64,000 nucleotides of DNA from Gracilimonas sp017641085 (GTDB lineage: Bacteria > Bacteroidota > Rhodothermia > Balneolales > Balneolaceae): the NCBI RefSeq assembly GCF_046115515.1, contig NZ_CP175953.1. One strand, given 5' to 3'. Positions 52,649-61,500 of the stretch are shown here, piece by piece. Under the pieces are notes generated by a model, which saw only the letters and a list, made by a program, of their open reading frames with translations, ran no database searches and was not told where the DNA came from. The translations under genes and the position numbers were made by a program. Positions within the stretch are counted from its first letter, which is position 1. Each line of letters opens with the position of its first letter.

Positions 52649-55633
52649 ATGGCAATGAAGATCAAGTTTAATCCAAACCTGGATTTTCAGCGGGATGCTA
52701 TCGACTCTGTTACCCGTGTATTTGAAGGGCAGGAAGAAGGAACCAGTCGTTTTACCGTATCAGCGTTACCGGAAGAAGGGATGTTCTCTAACACAGAGGG
52801 AGTAGGAAACCGCCTGAAGTTATTAGAGGAAGATATACTAAAGAATGTACAGTCCATTCAAATTGAAAATGGACTCAGACCGGATGAAATACTCAATGAG
52901 GGATTGGACTTCACCATTGAGATGGAAACAGGTACCGGGAAGACCTATGTATATCTGCGCTCCATGTTTGAGCTCCATGAGAAGTATGGCTTCTCAAAAT
53001 TTATCATTGTAGTGCCTTCCGTGGCTATTCGGGAAGGGGTGTACAAATCCCTGGAAATGACGGAAGAGCATTTCAATCAGCTGTACGACAATACACCCTA
53101 CGACTACTTCATTTATGACTCTGACAAGTTGGGACAGGTACGCAACTTTGCTACTTCTCAGCATTTGCAGATCATGGTGATCAACATAGATGCTTTCCGC
53201 AGATCCTTTACAAATCCCGATCTGGAGAAGAAAGCAAACATCATACACCGTAGTCATGACCGAATGAATGGTCAGAAGCCTATTGAGTACATTCAGTCTA
53301 CGAATCCTATAGTAATTATTGATGAGCCACAATCCGTAGATACCACCAATAAGAGCGCAAAGGCGATTGAATCCCTGAATCCCCTATGTACCTTCCGGTA
53401 TTCAGCTACACACATCGACGAGTACCACATGCTCTACAAACTGGATTCTGTAGATGCTTATGAGCGTAAATTAGTCAAGCAGATTGAAGTTGCCGGTGTT
53501 CAAGTTGATGATGCTCACAACAAAGCTTTTATAGAAGTACACGATGTTAGCAATAAGAAGGGAAGTCCGGAGGCTACGATATCCTTTGACCAGTTTAAAG
53601 ATGGAAAGGTAAAACGGGTAAAGAGAAGAGTAAGCCATGGAGCAGACTTGTTTGAATACTCTGGGGGCAGAGAAGTTTATGACGGGTATATCATCAGTGA
53701 GCTATATGCTGAACAGGGGAATGAGTATGTTCGCTTCAGTAATGACATCTTCGTCAAAAAGGGAGAAGTAATTGGTGGAGTAGATGAAGACACGCTGAAA
53801 CGTCTTCAAATCAAGAAAACTATTGAAGAGCACTTGGATAAAGAGCTTCGACTGCGTCCCAGAGGTATTAAGGTATTGAGTCTGTTTTTCATTGACCGGG
53901 TTGCTAACTATAGAAAATACGATGATGACGGTAATCAACTCAATGGTAAGTACGCCCAGATGTTTGAAGAAGAATACCGGAAGCTAATTACTCTGCCTAA
54001 ATACAACCAGCTATTCGAAGGTGTAGATAAAGATACCATAGCTAACCAAGTCCATGATGGTTACTTCTCTATTGATACCAAAGGCAGGGGAAGCAGTAAA
54101 CAGGAATTTTTTGTTGATACCTCCGGCTCTACGCTTGCCGACGGTGATGCATATAACCTTATCATGAAGGACAAAGAAAGGCTTTTAGACCTGGATACGA
54201 AGCTTAAGTTTATCTTTTCCCACTCCACATTAAGGGAAGGCTGGGATAACCCTAATGTATTCCAGATATGTACGCTGAATGAAACCAATTCCACCATTAA
54301 AAAACGGCAGGAAATTGGTCGAGGTTTACGCATTGCCGTAGATCAAGATGGCGAAAGAGTCTATGGATTTGATGTTAATACATTGACGGTAATGGCAAAT
54401 GAGTCCTATGAAGACTTTGCCAAAGAACTCCAAAAAGAAATTGAGAAGGAAGAAGGAATCAAGTTTGGTGTGGTAGAAGAACACTCCTTTGCAAATATTC
54501 CGGTATTTGATGAAGAAGGAGAAAGGAAGAACCTTGGAGTTGAGCAGTCAGCTAAGATTTACAAGCATTTCAGAGAGCATGATTATATTGACAAGCGAGG
54601 TAAGATTCAGGATAAACTGAGGCTGGACATCAAGAGTGATGTAGTAAGCGTACCTAAAGAAGTAGAAGAGCAAAAAGCACAGATTACCTCCCTGCTTAGA
54701 AAACTGGCAGGTAAGCTGAACATCAAAAATGCAGATGACAAGCGAGAGGTCAAACTCAATAAGCAGGTGCTTCTGGATGATGACTTTAAGCAACTCTGGG
54801 ATAAGATTAAGTATAAAACGACCTACCGAGTAGATTTTGACTCAGAGAAACTCATTGAGAACTGTGCTAAAGCACTCAGAGATCAGTTAAGAGTGAGTAA
54901 GGCGCGCTTTCAATATAGGGTTGGATTACTTGACAAGGATCGAGGAGGGGTTCATCATGAGTTGAAAAAAGAGCAGGTTCAAACGTATGATGCAACTGAT
55001 TTTCCTCTGCCTGATATCCTAACCATTCTCCAGGATGAAACGCAGTTAACCCGGAAGTCTATTGCCAAGATGTTAGTTGATAGTGGAAGGCTTTCATCCT
55101 TTACGAACAACCCACAGAAATTCATTGAGCAGGCTCTGGGTATCATAAAGAGTGAGATGCGAATGGTGATTGTGGATGGGATCAAGTATCAGAAAATAGG
55201 AGATGACCATTTCTATGCGCAGGAGCTATTCGAAAGTGAAGAGCTCTTCGGTTACCTCGACAAAAACATGATGAAGGCAGAGAAGTCAGTATTCGATCAC
55301 GTGGTTTATGACTCTGATATAGAACGTAATTTTGCCAAGGCATTTGAAGATAACGATGGGGTAGAGCTATATGCTAAACTTCCCGCCTGGTTCAAAGTAG
55401 ACACCCCACTTGGATCCTATAATCCGGATTGGGCAGTAGTCTATGAAAACAACGGAGACAAGAAGCTTTACTTCGTTGTGGAAACCAAAGGATCACTATT
55501 CAGCGATGCCCTGAGAGCCACCGAGAAAGCCAAAATCGACTGTGGAAGGCAGCACTTCAAAGCACTGGACTCAGGTGTAGCCTATGAAGTTGCAGATGAT
55601 TTTGATCGGTTTTTGGATGTGGCGGAGGAGTGA
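52649..55633 (+). CDS. res: Type III restriction endonuclease (Res)
   Basis: A 994-residue protein. Helicase motif I is ETGTGKTYVYL at about residues 92-102, motif II is DEPQSVD at about 225, then FRYSATHIDE. The second lobe has FIFSHSTLREGWDNPNVFQICT and the motif VI EIGRGLRIAV. A C-terminal PD-(D/E)xK nuclease is seen as YNPDWAVVYENN and FVVETKGSLFSD (about residues 924-950). All parts of an ATP-dependent type III restriction subunit are intact. It acts with Mod. Length is normal. Confidence 0.94.
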   Translation: MAMKIKFNPNLDFQRDAIDSVTRVFEGQEEGTSRFTVSALPEEGMFSNTEGVGNRLKLLEEDILKNVQSIQIENGLRPDEILNEGLDFTIEMETGTGKTYVYLRSMFELHEKYGFSKFIIVVPSVAIREGVYKSLEMTEEHFNQLYDNTPYDYFIYDSDKLGQVRNFATSQHLQIMVINIDAFRRSFTNPDLEKKANIIHRSHDRMNGQKPIEYIQSTNPIVIIDEPQSVDTTNKSAKAIESLNPLCTFRYSATHIDEYHMLYKLDSVDAYERKLVKQIEVAGVQVDDAHNKAFIEVHDVSNKKGSPEATISFDQFKDGKVKRVKRRVSHGADLFEYSGGREVYDGYIISELYAEQGNEYVRFSNDIFVKKGEVIGGVDEDTLKRLQIKKTIEEHLDKELRLRPRGIKVLSLFFIDRVANYRKYDDDGNQLNGKYAQMFEEEYRKLITLPKYNQLFEGVDKDTIANQVHDGYFSIDTKGRGSSKQEFFVDTSGSTLADGDAYNLIMKDKERLLDLDTKLKFIFSHSTLREGWDNPNVFQICTLNETNSTIKKRQEIGRGLRIAVDQDGERVYGFDVNTLTVMANESYEDFAKELQKEIEKEEGIKFGVVEEHSFANIPVFDEEGERKNLGVEQSAKIYKHFREHDYIDKRGKIQDKLRLDIKSDVVSVPKEVEEQKAQITSLLRKLAGKLNIKNADDKREVKLNKQVLLDDDFKQLWDKIKYKTTYRVDFDSEKLIENCAKALRDQLRVSKARFQYRVGLLDKDRGGVHHELKKEQVQTYDATDFPLPDILTILQDETQLTRKSIAKMLVDSGRLSSFTNNPQKFIEQALGIIKSEMRMVIVDGIKYQKIGDDHFYAQELFESEELFGYLDKNMMKAEKSVFDHVVYDSDIERNFAKAFEDNDGVELYAKLPAWFKVDTPLGSYNPDWAVVYENNGDKKLYFVVETKGSLFSDALRATEKAKIDCGRQHFKALDSGVAYEVADDFDRFLDVAEE

Positions 55634-55685
55634 ACCATCTATGAGTACCTAAAACTCAATAAAACTATATTATAAGGAGCATTAA

Positions 55686-56312
55686 ATGCGTGCCTACAAG
55701 TTTCGATCATCTAATCAAATTGAATATGTATTCGATATTCTTATAAAAAAAAGGCTCCATTGTGCAGATTGGAAAGACTTGAATGACCCTATGGAAGGTA
55801 TGTATTACTATCAGGGTAATGGGAGAGGTAAAGAAATTGAAGAGAAGGTAAAAGGGATTAGAAGAGCAAAGAGAAAATATAAAGTATGCTCATTGAGTAA
55901 AACCTATGATTCCCATTTGCTTTGGGCTCATTATGCAAATGGATTCAAGGGAGTAGCAATTGAACTGGATCTTCCTGGTGATGATCCAAACATCAGAGAA
56001 GTAGATTCGAGGGGTGTATTTGCATTTGTCGATATGAACAACTTCAGAACCGAAGAGGAAGCAGCAAGAACAATACTTTTCTCAAAGTACCGTGAGTGGA
56101 AGTATGAGCAAGAAGTGAGAATTCTTCATGATGAAAAGTGGTATAAATTAACAAACCCCATTACAAGGGTAATTGCTGGACCCAGAATGGACGATTCTTT
56201 ATTCAAGGTATTGAATATAGTTTGTACAAAATTAGGTGTTGAAATAAATAAGCTGGGTATCGGTGATGAAGGGTTGGATATTGATCCAGTACATCCTATT
56301 GAAGATTTATAA
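55686..56312 (+). CDS. DUF2971 family protein
   Basis: A 208-residue protein with the DUF2971 start MRAYKFRSSNQIEYVFD, then ADWKDLNDPMEGMYYY, the CSLSKTYDSHLLWAHYANGFKG block, and FSKYREWKYEQEVRILH. The family is frequent in defence regions and some members are abortive-infection-like, but no biochemical function is settled. An AAGGAG ribosome-binding site precedes the ATG. It is 53 bp after res and 44 bp before the Shedu gene, probably one transcript. Confidence 0.88.
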   Translation: MRAYKFRSSNQIEYVFDILIKKRLHCADWKDLNDPMEGMYYYQGNGRGKEIEEKVKGIRRAKRKYKVCSLSKTYDSHLLWAHYANGFKGVAIELDLPGDDPNIREVDSRGVFAFVDMNNFRTEEEAARTILFSKYREWKYEQEVRILHDEKWYKLTNPITRVIAGPRMDDSLFKVLNIVCTKLGVEINKLGIGDEGLDIDPVHPIEDL

Positions 56313-56355
56313 AAAGATCGGTTTAAAGATGTAAGCTTAATTAAGTAATGATAAA

Positions 56356-57621
56356 ATGACTCCACTTCATGATGATACCAGTGTTACGTTTGATAATGAA
56401 TTTGATCTTGTGGAACGTGATTTGAATGAGATCATCATAAAAGAAACTTATAAAAAAGATAAATGTATCATTTGGGATAAAGAGGATGAAAACAAGGCGT
56501 ACAGTTCATTCGTTTTAAAGAAGAACTCGCAGTCTAAAACCCTTTGTGATATTAGCTTTTATAAATCGAGTGATACAGGTAAATATGTGCCTCGACCTAC
56601 CTTTAAAAGAGTTTCTTTGGACGGTAAAATCCGAAAATCAGGAAGTAAGGATAAAGTAAGTGTAAGATTCACAAGTTCCTCCGAAGCATACCGCTTTTGG
56701 GAATTAATGGGATTCTTGAGTTCTTATAAAGGGTTGGTAGATGTAGGTCAGTTTAAAAGTAGATATAAAGTAATTGCAAAAGATAGCTATATATCTGAGT
56801 TCAGAACTAAATCTGATCAGCAACAAACTGAGGACTTGAAAGAGCTCGTAAAAATAGGTGAATTGACATCTACTAATATCAAGTCAGTATTGTACGAGAG
56901 TAGAAAAAAAGACCTGAAAGGATTCTATTATCTGTTAATGAATAAGGATTTTGATGGAGTATCAACTCATGATAAATATAGCGATAAGTATGGGCTGAGA
57001 CCAGGTGAAGAGTATATATGGCATCATTTCCTTAAGAATCATGACTGGATATTAGGTCTAAACCTTGACCTCCGATTTATTATAGATTTTATTGATGAAC
57101 AAAAGGTAGGTATAGAGTCGTCTAAAGGAAAAAATAGTCCACAAACGGACTTATTGGGTATCACTGATTTCACTACTTTGGTAGAGCTCAAGCATTCTAA
57201 CACAGATATATTTAAAAAGAATAAGTCAAAAGGAAGAGCCAATACCTGGGATTTTACCTCGGACTTTATAGAAGGAGTCAGTCAATCTTTAGGACAAAAG
57301 TTCGAACTTGATAAATCCTTTGAGGTAAAAGACTTTATAGATGATGAAGGGAATAGGCTTAACAAGACCAACATACATTCTATAGATCCACATACGATCT
57401 TATTGATTGGAAATAAAAAGCGTGAATTCCCAATTGATGATAGTAATGACACTAATCTGATTAAGAATAACACTCTACAAAGATTCAGAAGGAATAACCG
57501 AAATATTGATATACTTACCTATGACGAACTATTTGAGAGAGCTTATCAAATAGTTTTCGCCGAGAAATTAAGTTCAGATTGGTATAGTTTATATGACGAG
57601 AAAAAATTATTCCCAGATTAA
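56356..57621 (+). CDS. sduA: Shedu anti-phage nuclease (DUF4263)
   Basis: A 421-residue protein. The C-terminal half (about residues 210-415) is a DUF4263 domain of the PD-(D/E)xK type: EYIWHHFLKNHDWILGLNL leads to TDLLGITDFTTLVELKHS (Asp and ELK catalytic positions, about 264-281). The N-terminal 200 residues are a variable sensing region typical of single-gene Shedu systems. SduA is known to protect against phages as a stand-alone gene. Its context here fits that. The N-terminal part is not recognised. Confidence 0.87.
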   Translation: MTPLHDDTSVTFDNEFDLVERDLNEIIIKETYKKDKCIIWDKEDENKAYSSFVLKKNSQSKTLCDISFYKSSDTGKYVPRPTFKRVSLDGKIRKSGSKDKVSVRFTSSSEAYRFWELMGFLSSYKGLVDVGQFKSRYKVIAKDSYISEFRTKSDQQQTEDLKELVKIGELTSTNIKSVLYESRKKDLKGFYYLLMNKDFDGVSTHDKYSDKYGLRPGEEYIWHHFLKNHDWILGLNLDLRFIIDFIDEQKVGIESSKGKNSPQTDLLGITDFTTLVELKHSNTDIFKKNKSKGRANTWDFTSDFIEGVSQSLGQKFELDKSFEVKDFIDDEGNRLNKTNIHSIDPHTILLIGNKKREFPIDDSNDTNLIKNNTLQRFRRNNRNIDILTYDELFERAYQIVFAEKLSSDWYSLYDEKKLFPD

Positions 57622-57676
57622 AGTAAATATAAATAGCAGTTCCAGACATTAAATATGAATCAATTAAAATAGTAAG

Positions 57677-57862
57677 ATGGAAGTACCTATAGAGTTGAAG
57701 AAAGAGATGGAACAGTTGAGCAACAAGTTAGATAAAGCTATAGAGGACTATAATGAAGGAAACATTAGTAAATCTGAAGCTCGCAAACTTTCCATGGGTG
57801 CTGGTAAAAGGATTAAAGAATTCGGAAATGAAATAAAAGAGTACAATGACAAAAGTAAATGA
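57677..57862 (+). CDS. Small charged coiled-coil protein
   Basis: A 61-residue protein, all helical and highly charged (VPIELKKEMEQLSNKLDKAI), without a recognised family. Its end overlaps the next gene by 17 bp in another frame. It follows the Shedu gene by 55 bp. It could be a regulator or a partner of Shedu, or a remnant of a longer gene. Confidence 0.5.
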   Translation: MEVPIELKKEMEQLSNKLDKAIEDYNEGNISKSEARKLSMGAGKRIKEFGNEIKEYNDKSK

Positions 57863-58103
57863 TGATGACTGGACAGAGGAAGGATTAGTTAAGGCTATGA
57901 AATTAACAGCTATGCTGAGAAAGCGTTTGGCAGAAGCTGAGGACGATAGTAAAGAAAAAAAGCTTTTACTGAAGACTATTGATGACCTTGACCAAAAGAT
58001 TGAAGAATTTGATAATCAAGTTGATAGTGACTCTGATGAAAACAAGAAATTTGAACTTTTCAATGAAGTCTTCGAAGAGTTCAAAAAAATGGATGATCTA
58101 TAA
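57846..58103 (+). CDS. Small acidic coiled-coil protein
   Basis: An 85-residue protein rich in Lys, Glu and Asp, predicted as two helices (MKLTAMLRKRLAEAEDDSKE and KTIDDLDQKIEEFDNQ). It overlaps the preceding small gene and is the last gene before the right attachment site. The family is unknown. Together with its neighbour it could be an anti-defence regulator, but there is no evidence. Confidence 0.5.
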   Translation: MTKVNDDDWTEEGLVKAMKLTAMLRKRLAEAEDDSKEKKLLLKTIDDLDQKIEEFDNQVDSDSDENKKFELFNEVFEEFKKMDDL

Positions 58104-58137
58104 AACTCTGGTTGATTAGTGCACTTATTAGCACTTT

Positions 58138-58159
58138 TAGTGAACTATTTAGTGACCAT
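58138..58159 (+). promoter_or_regulatory. Putative integrase arm-type site, right
   Basis: Matches the left-end motif at 36022-36043 at 19 of 22 positions and in the same orientation. It ends 54 bp before the right core site. Confidence 0.65.
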
Positions 58160-58213
58160 TTTGAAAGGTAGCGTAAAAACAGGCTCTATTGTCTGATAGG
58201 ATATGATCTTGGT

Positions 58214-58240
58214 CGGGGTTCGACTCCCCGCACCTCCACT
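58214..58240 (+). other. attR: right attachment site
   Basis: An exact 27-bp copy of the tmRNA 3' end (positions 35930-35956). It marks the original downstream junction of ssrA with the chromosome. Confidence 0.9.
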
Positions 58241-58249
58241 TTATACTTC

Positions 58250-58286
58250 AAAGCCATCATATTCGAAAGCGTGTGATGGCTTTTTT
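58250..58286 (+). terminator. Displaced native ssrA terminator
   Basis: AAAGCCATCA (58250-58259) pairs with TGATGGCTTT (58274-58283), ending in six T residues. Being 10 bp after attR, it is most simply the original terminator of ssrA, separated from the gene by the island. Confidence 0.8.
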
Positions 58287-58543
58287 GTTTTCATTAAGAC
58301 GTTTTTTGAAACCATACAGATAGCATAGAAACCGGTCTTAATAGCTTTTGCAGAGGCCTTGCCAAACGATGCTTATCGTTCAGTAAATTGTTGCGCATCA
58401 ACCATCCGGTTGATGCTTATGTTTTTGATCAGCGATGCTTATGTGTTGGGATAATCAAAGGGTGTACCAGCGTTTTTGTTTTTGACCTGCTTTCCAAAGA
58501 CTGATGCTTTCCCTATAATCCGTTGTTAATAAAAGAAAAATAG
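58287..58543. other. Intergenic sequence with no gene seen
   Basis: The rest of the gap between attR and the type IIG gene has no convincing frame. GATGCTTAT recurs three times (58368, 58411 and 58434 region) without an obvious role. Confidence 0.4.
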
Positions 58544-61500
58544 ATGCAGCTACAGACCAAAACCGTTCGGCAGGGGATCAACAAAGCTTACCTGAAAGTA
58601 AATGTTAAAAGAGCAGACCTGGATGCCTTTAAAATCGAAGCAACGAGATACCTGAATCAGATTGAGGAAGCAGGCAGTGAAAGTGAAGAACACCTGAAAG
58701 GCTACCTCAAAGATTTCCTGTCCAGGTCGTTTTATGAAAGGGAAGAAAAGCTTGTAAACACCAGCGACAGAATTGACCTCGCCATCTATTCAGGTAAAAC
58801 GACTTCCTCCTCGGTGGATGTGATTATTGAAGCCAAGCGCCCGGATAACAAAGCTGAAATGATCAGCAAAGATAACCCCAACCGAAAGGCTCTGCAGGAA
58901 GCCCTTCACTATTATTTTGACCAACGCGAAAGCGGCAATGATGACCTGAAACAGGTAGTCGTTACAAATTATATCGAGTTCTTCATTTTTGATGCCCGGG
59001 AAATTGAACGCCATTTTTATTCCAAAAAGAAACTGCTAAAAACATACCGCCAGTGGAAGAATGATGAAAAAGTTTCGGGGAAGACGGATTTCATCTACCA
59101 AAAATTCGAAGCGTTTATTAATGAGTCTGATGCTGATATAACCGTAACGCACGCAGATCTCAGCAAATATCAAAAACAGCTTGCAGCCGAAGCCAACGAA
59201 GAGTCCGACAAAAAGCTGATTCCTTTATACAAGCTCTTTTCACCGGAACACCTGGTGAAGAAGAACTTTGCCAACGACAGTAACTCCCTCGATAAAGGCT
59301 TCTACAACGAACTGCTGCATATACTCGGACTGCAGGAAGTGAAAGAGAAGGGGAGCCGGTTGATTCAGCGTCTGCCGAAAAAAGAACGCCACCGCGGGTC
59401 GCTGATTGAAAATACCATCGAGATTTTACGGTACGACCAGCACATGAACGAAGTGCGTGATGCCACCGTGCACTACGGGGATGAGGAAGACGATCAGCTG
59501 TTTGGGGTGGCGCTGGAATTGGTGATTACCTGGATGAACCGGGTGCTGTTTCTGAAACTGATGGAAGCCCAGCTGCTGGCGTATCACCAATACGATGAGA
59601 AATTTAAATTTCTGAGTTACGAAACCATTGATGAGTACGACGAACTCAACAAGCTCTTTTTCCGGGTGCTGGCGCTGCGGAACCAGGAACGCCCGGCATC
59701 GGTGCAGGAACGCTTTGGGCATATACCGTACCTGAACTCTTCGTTGTTCGATTCCACCAGGCTGGAGAAAACCACCATTCAGATTTCCGGGCTGGATGAT
59801 AAAGCCACGCTGGATTTGCATTCCCGGAGTATCCTGAAAAAGGGAGCAAAGCCACCTAAAGAAAAACTGAGCACCCTCGATTACCTGCTCCGCTTTCTGG
59901 ATGCTTATAACTTCAGTGCCGAAAGTTCGGGTGGCATTCAAACCGAAGATAAAACGCTGATCAACGCCTCGGTGCTGGGCCTGATTTTTGAAAAGATAAA
60001 CGGCTACAAAGACGGTTCGTTTTTTACCCCCGGCTTCATCACCGAATATATGGCGCGGGAAACGCTGCGTAAATCTGTGACGGATAAGCTGAATGAAGCC
60101 TTTGGCTGGGATTGCGAGAGTTTTGATGAACTTCCCCGTAAAATTGAAGCCAAAGAGCTTTCGGAAGTGAATGAGGTGATCAATTCCATTACCATTTGTG
60201 ACCCGGCGGTGGGGTCGGGTCACTTCCTGGTTTCGTACCTGAATGAACTGATTGCCATAAAATCGGAACTGAAGGTGCTGACGGATCACGAGGGTAAGTA
60301 TATTTCCCGACTGGATATTTCCGTGGAAAACGATGAGCTGGCGATAGAGCACAACGGCGAATTGTTTGATTACAAGCTCAATCACCACTGGAAAAACGGC
60401 AGGGTAGAACGCAAACCCGCCGGTAAAGAAAGCCAGCGTATTCAGGAGGCGCTGTTCCATGAAAAGAAATTCCTGATTGAAAACTGCCTGTTTGGGGTAG
60501 ATATCAATCCCAACTCGGTAAAAATATGCCGCCTCCGCCTGTGGATCGAACTGCTGAAGCACGCCTATTATACATCCGGCCCGCAAGAGATCCCGGATCA
60601 GGTCCGGGATGACAACAACGAAGAGGCTCTTTCTCCCTACTCCGAGCTCGAAGTCCTCCCCAACATCGACATCAACATAAAGCAGGGGAACTCGCTGGTA
60701 AGCCGGTTCGGGCTGGATGAAGACCTCAGCTCCATCTTCAAGAAAAGCGAGCACTCGCTGCACGATTACAAGCAGGCCGTACGCAATTACCGCGAAACGC
60801 GCGACCGAAACGAAAAGCAGCGCCTGCAAACGTTGATTGACGATATAAAAGCCGAATACAGCGAAAACCTGCTGAACAACAAACCCATTAACAAGAAACT
60901 GAGTAAAGCCCGCGGTAAGCTGGAGCTGATGCAGAACGAGGATTTATTCGGGGAAGGCAAGGCGACGAAGAAAGAGCTCAAAAAGCAGGAAAAGAAAGTT
61001 ACCAAACTGGAAGAGCAGAAAGCCGAGGAAGAAGCCGGCGCCTTTTACCGGGAAGCCTTTGAATGGCGCTTCGAATTTCCGGAAGTGCTGGACGAAGACG
61101 GGAAGTACACCGGCTTTGATGTGGTGATTGGGAATCCGCCTTATGTACGGCAGGAAGCCTTAGGCGATATAAAACCCTTTCTGAAAACTCATTTTGAGGT
61201 ATATGCGGGAACCGCAGATTTATACGCTTACTTTATTGAGCAAGGGGTGAAGCTGAATAAAGAAAATGGCTACTTCCATTACATTGTAGCCAACAAATGG
61301 ATGCGGGCAAATTATGGAAAGCCACTCCGAACCTGGCTACAACAAAAACAAATTACAGCCATTACCGATTTTGGGGATTTACCTGTATTTGAGGAAGCCA
61401 CCACTTACCCCTGTTTATTGGAAATAAAAAAATCTGATAACCCAACGGTATTTAAAGCGCTGGAAGTGGAAAACCTGCCGGTAGAAGATTTTGATGTACT

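Larger units (their letters stand above)
35930..58240 (+). mobile_element. Integrative genomic island of about 22.3 kb in ssrA
   Basis: Bounded by 27-bp direct repeats of the tmRNA 3' end, with a tyrosine integrase gene next to the left repeat. The left half carries replication and recombination genes (RepA-like ATPase, DUF3871, RadC-like, Gp157, Sak4-like). The right half carries restriction and other candidate defence genes. No relaxase, type IV secretion, capsid, portal or terminase gene is visible, so it is neither a complete conjugative element nor a prophage; it could be mobilised by another element, or be satellite-like. The island visibly has more AT-rich stretches than its flanks, but I did not compute composition. 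Confidence 0.9.

Noticed and set aside
46824..55633. BREX or DISARM system
   Set aside because: There is no BrxC/PglY-like ATPase, PglZ, Lon-like protease, DUF1998 or phospholipase D gene. The mod and res genes are plainly type III.
36153..58103. Prophage or conjugative element
   Set aside because: No capsid, portal, terminase, tail, relaxase, coupling protein or type IV secretion gene is seen in the 22 kb, although several genes are of phage-recombination type.
59426..60829. A 467-codon open frame on the minus strand opposite the type IIG R-M gene
   Set aside because: It is antisense to the methylase core, whose motifs are intact. The translation is rich in Phe/His/Gln without any recognisable domain, as expected of a GC-rich shadow frame.
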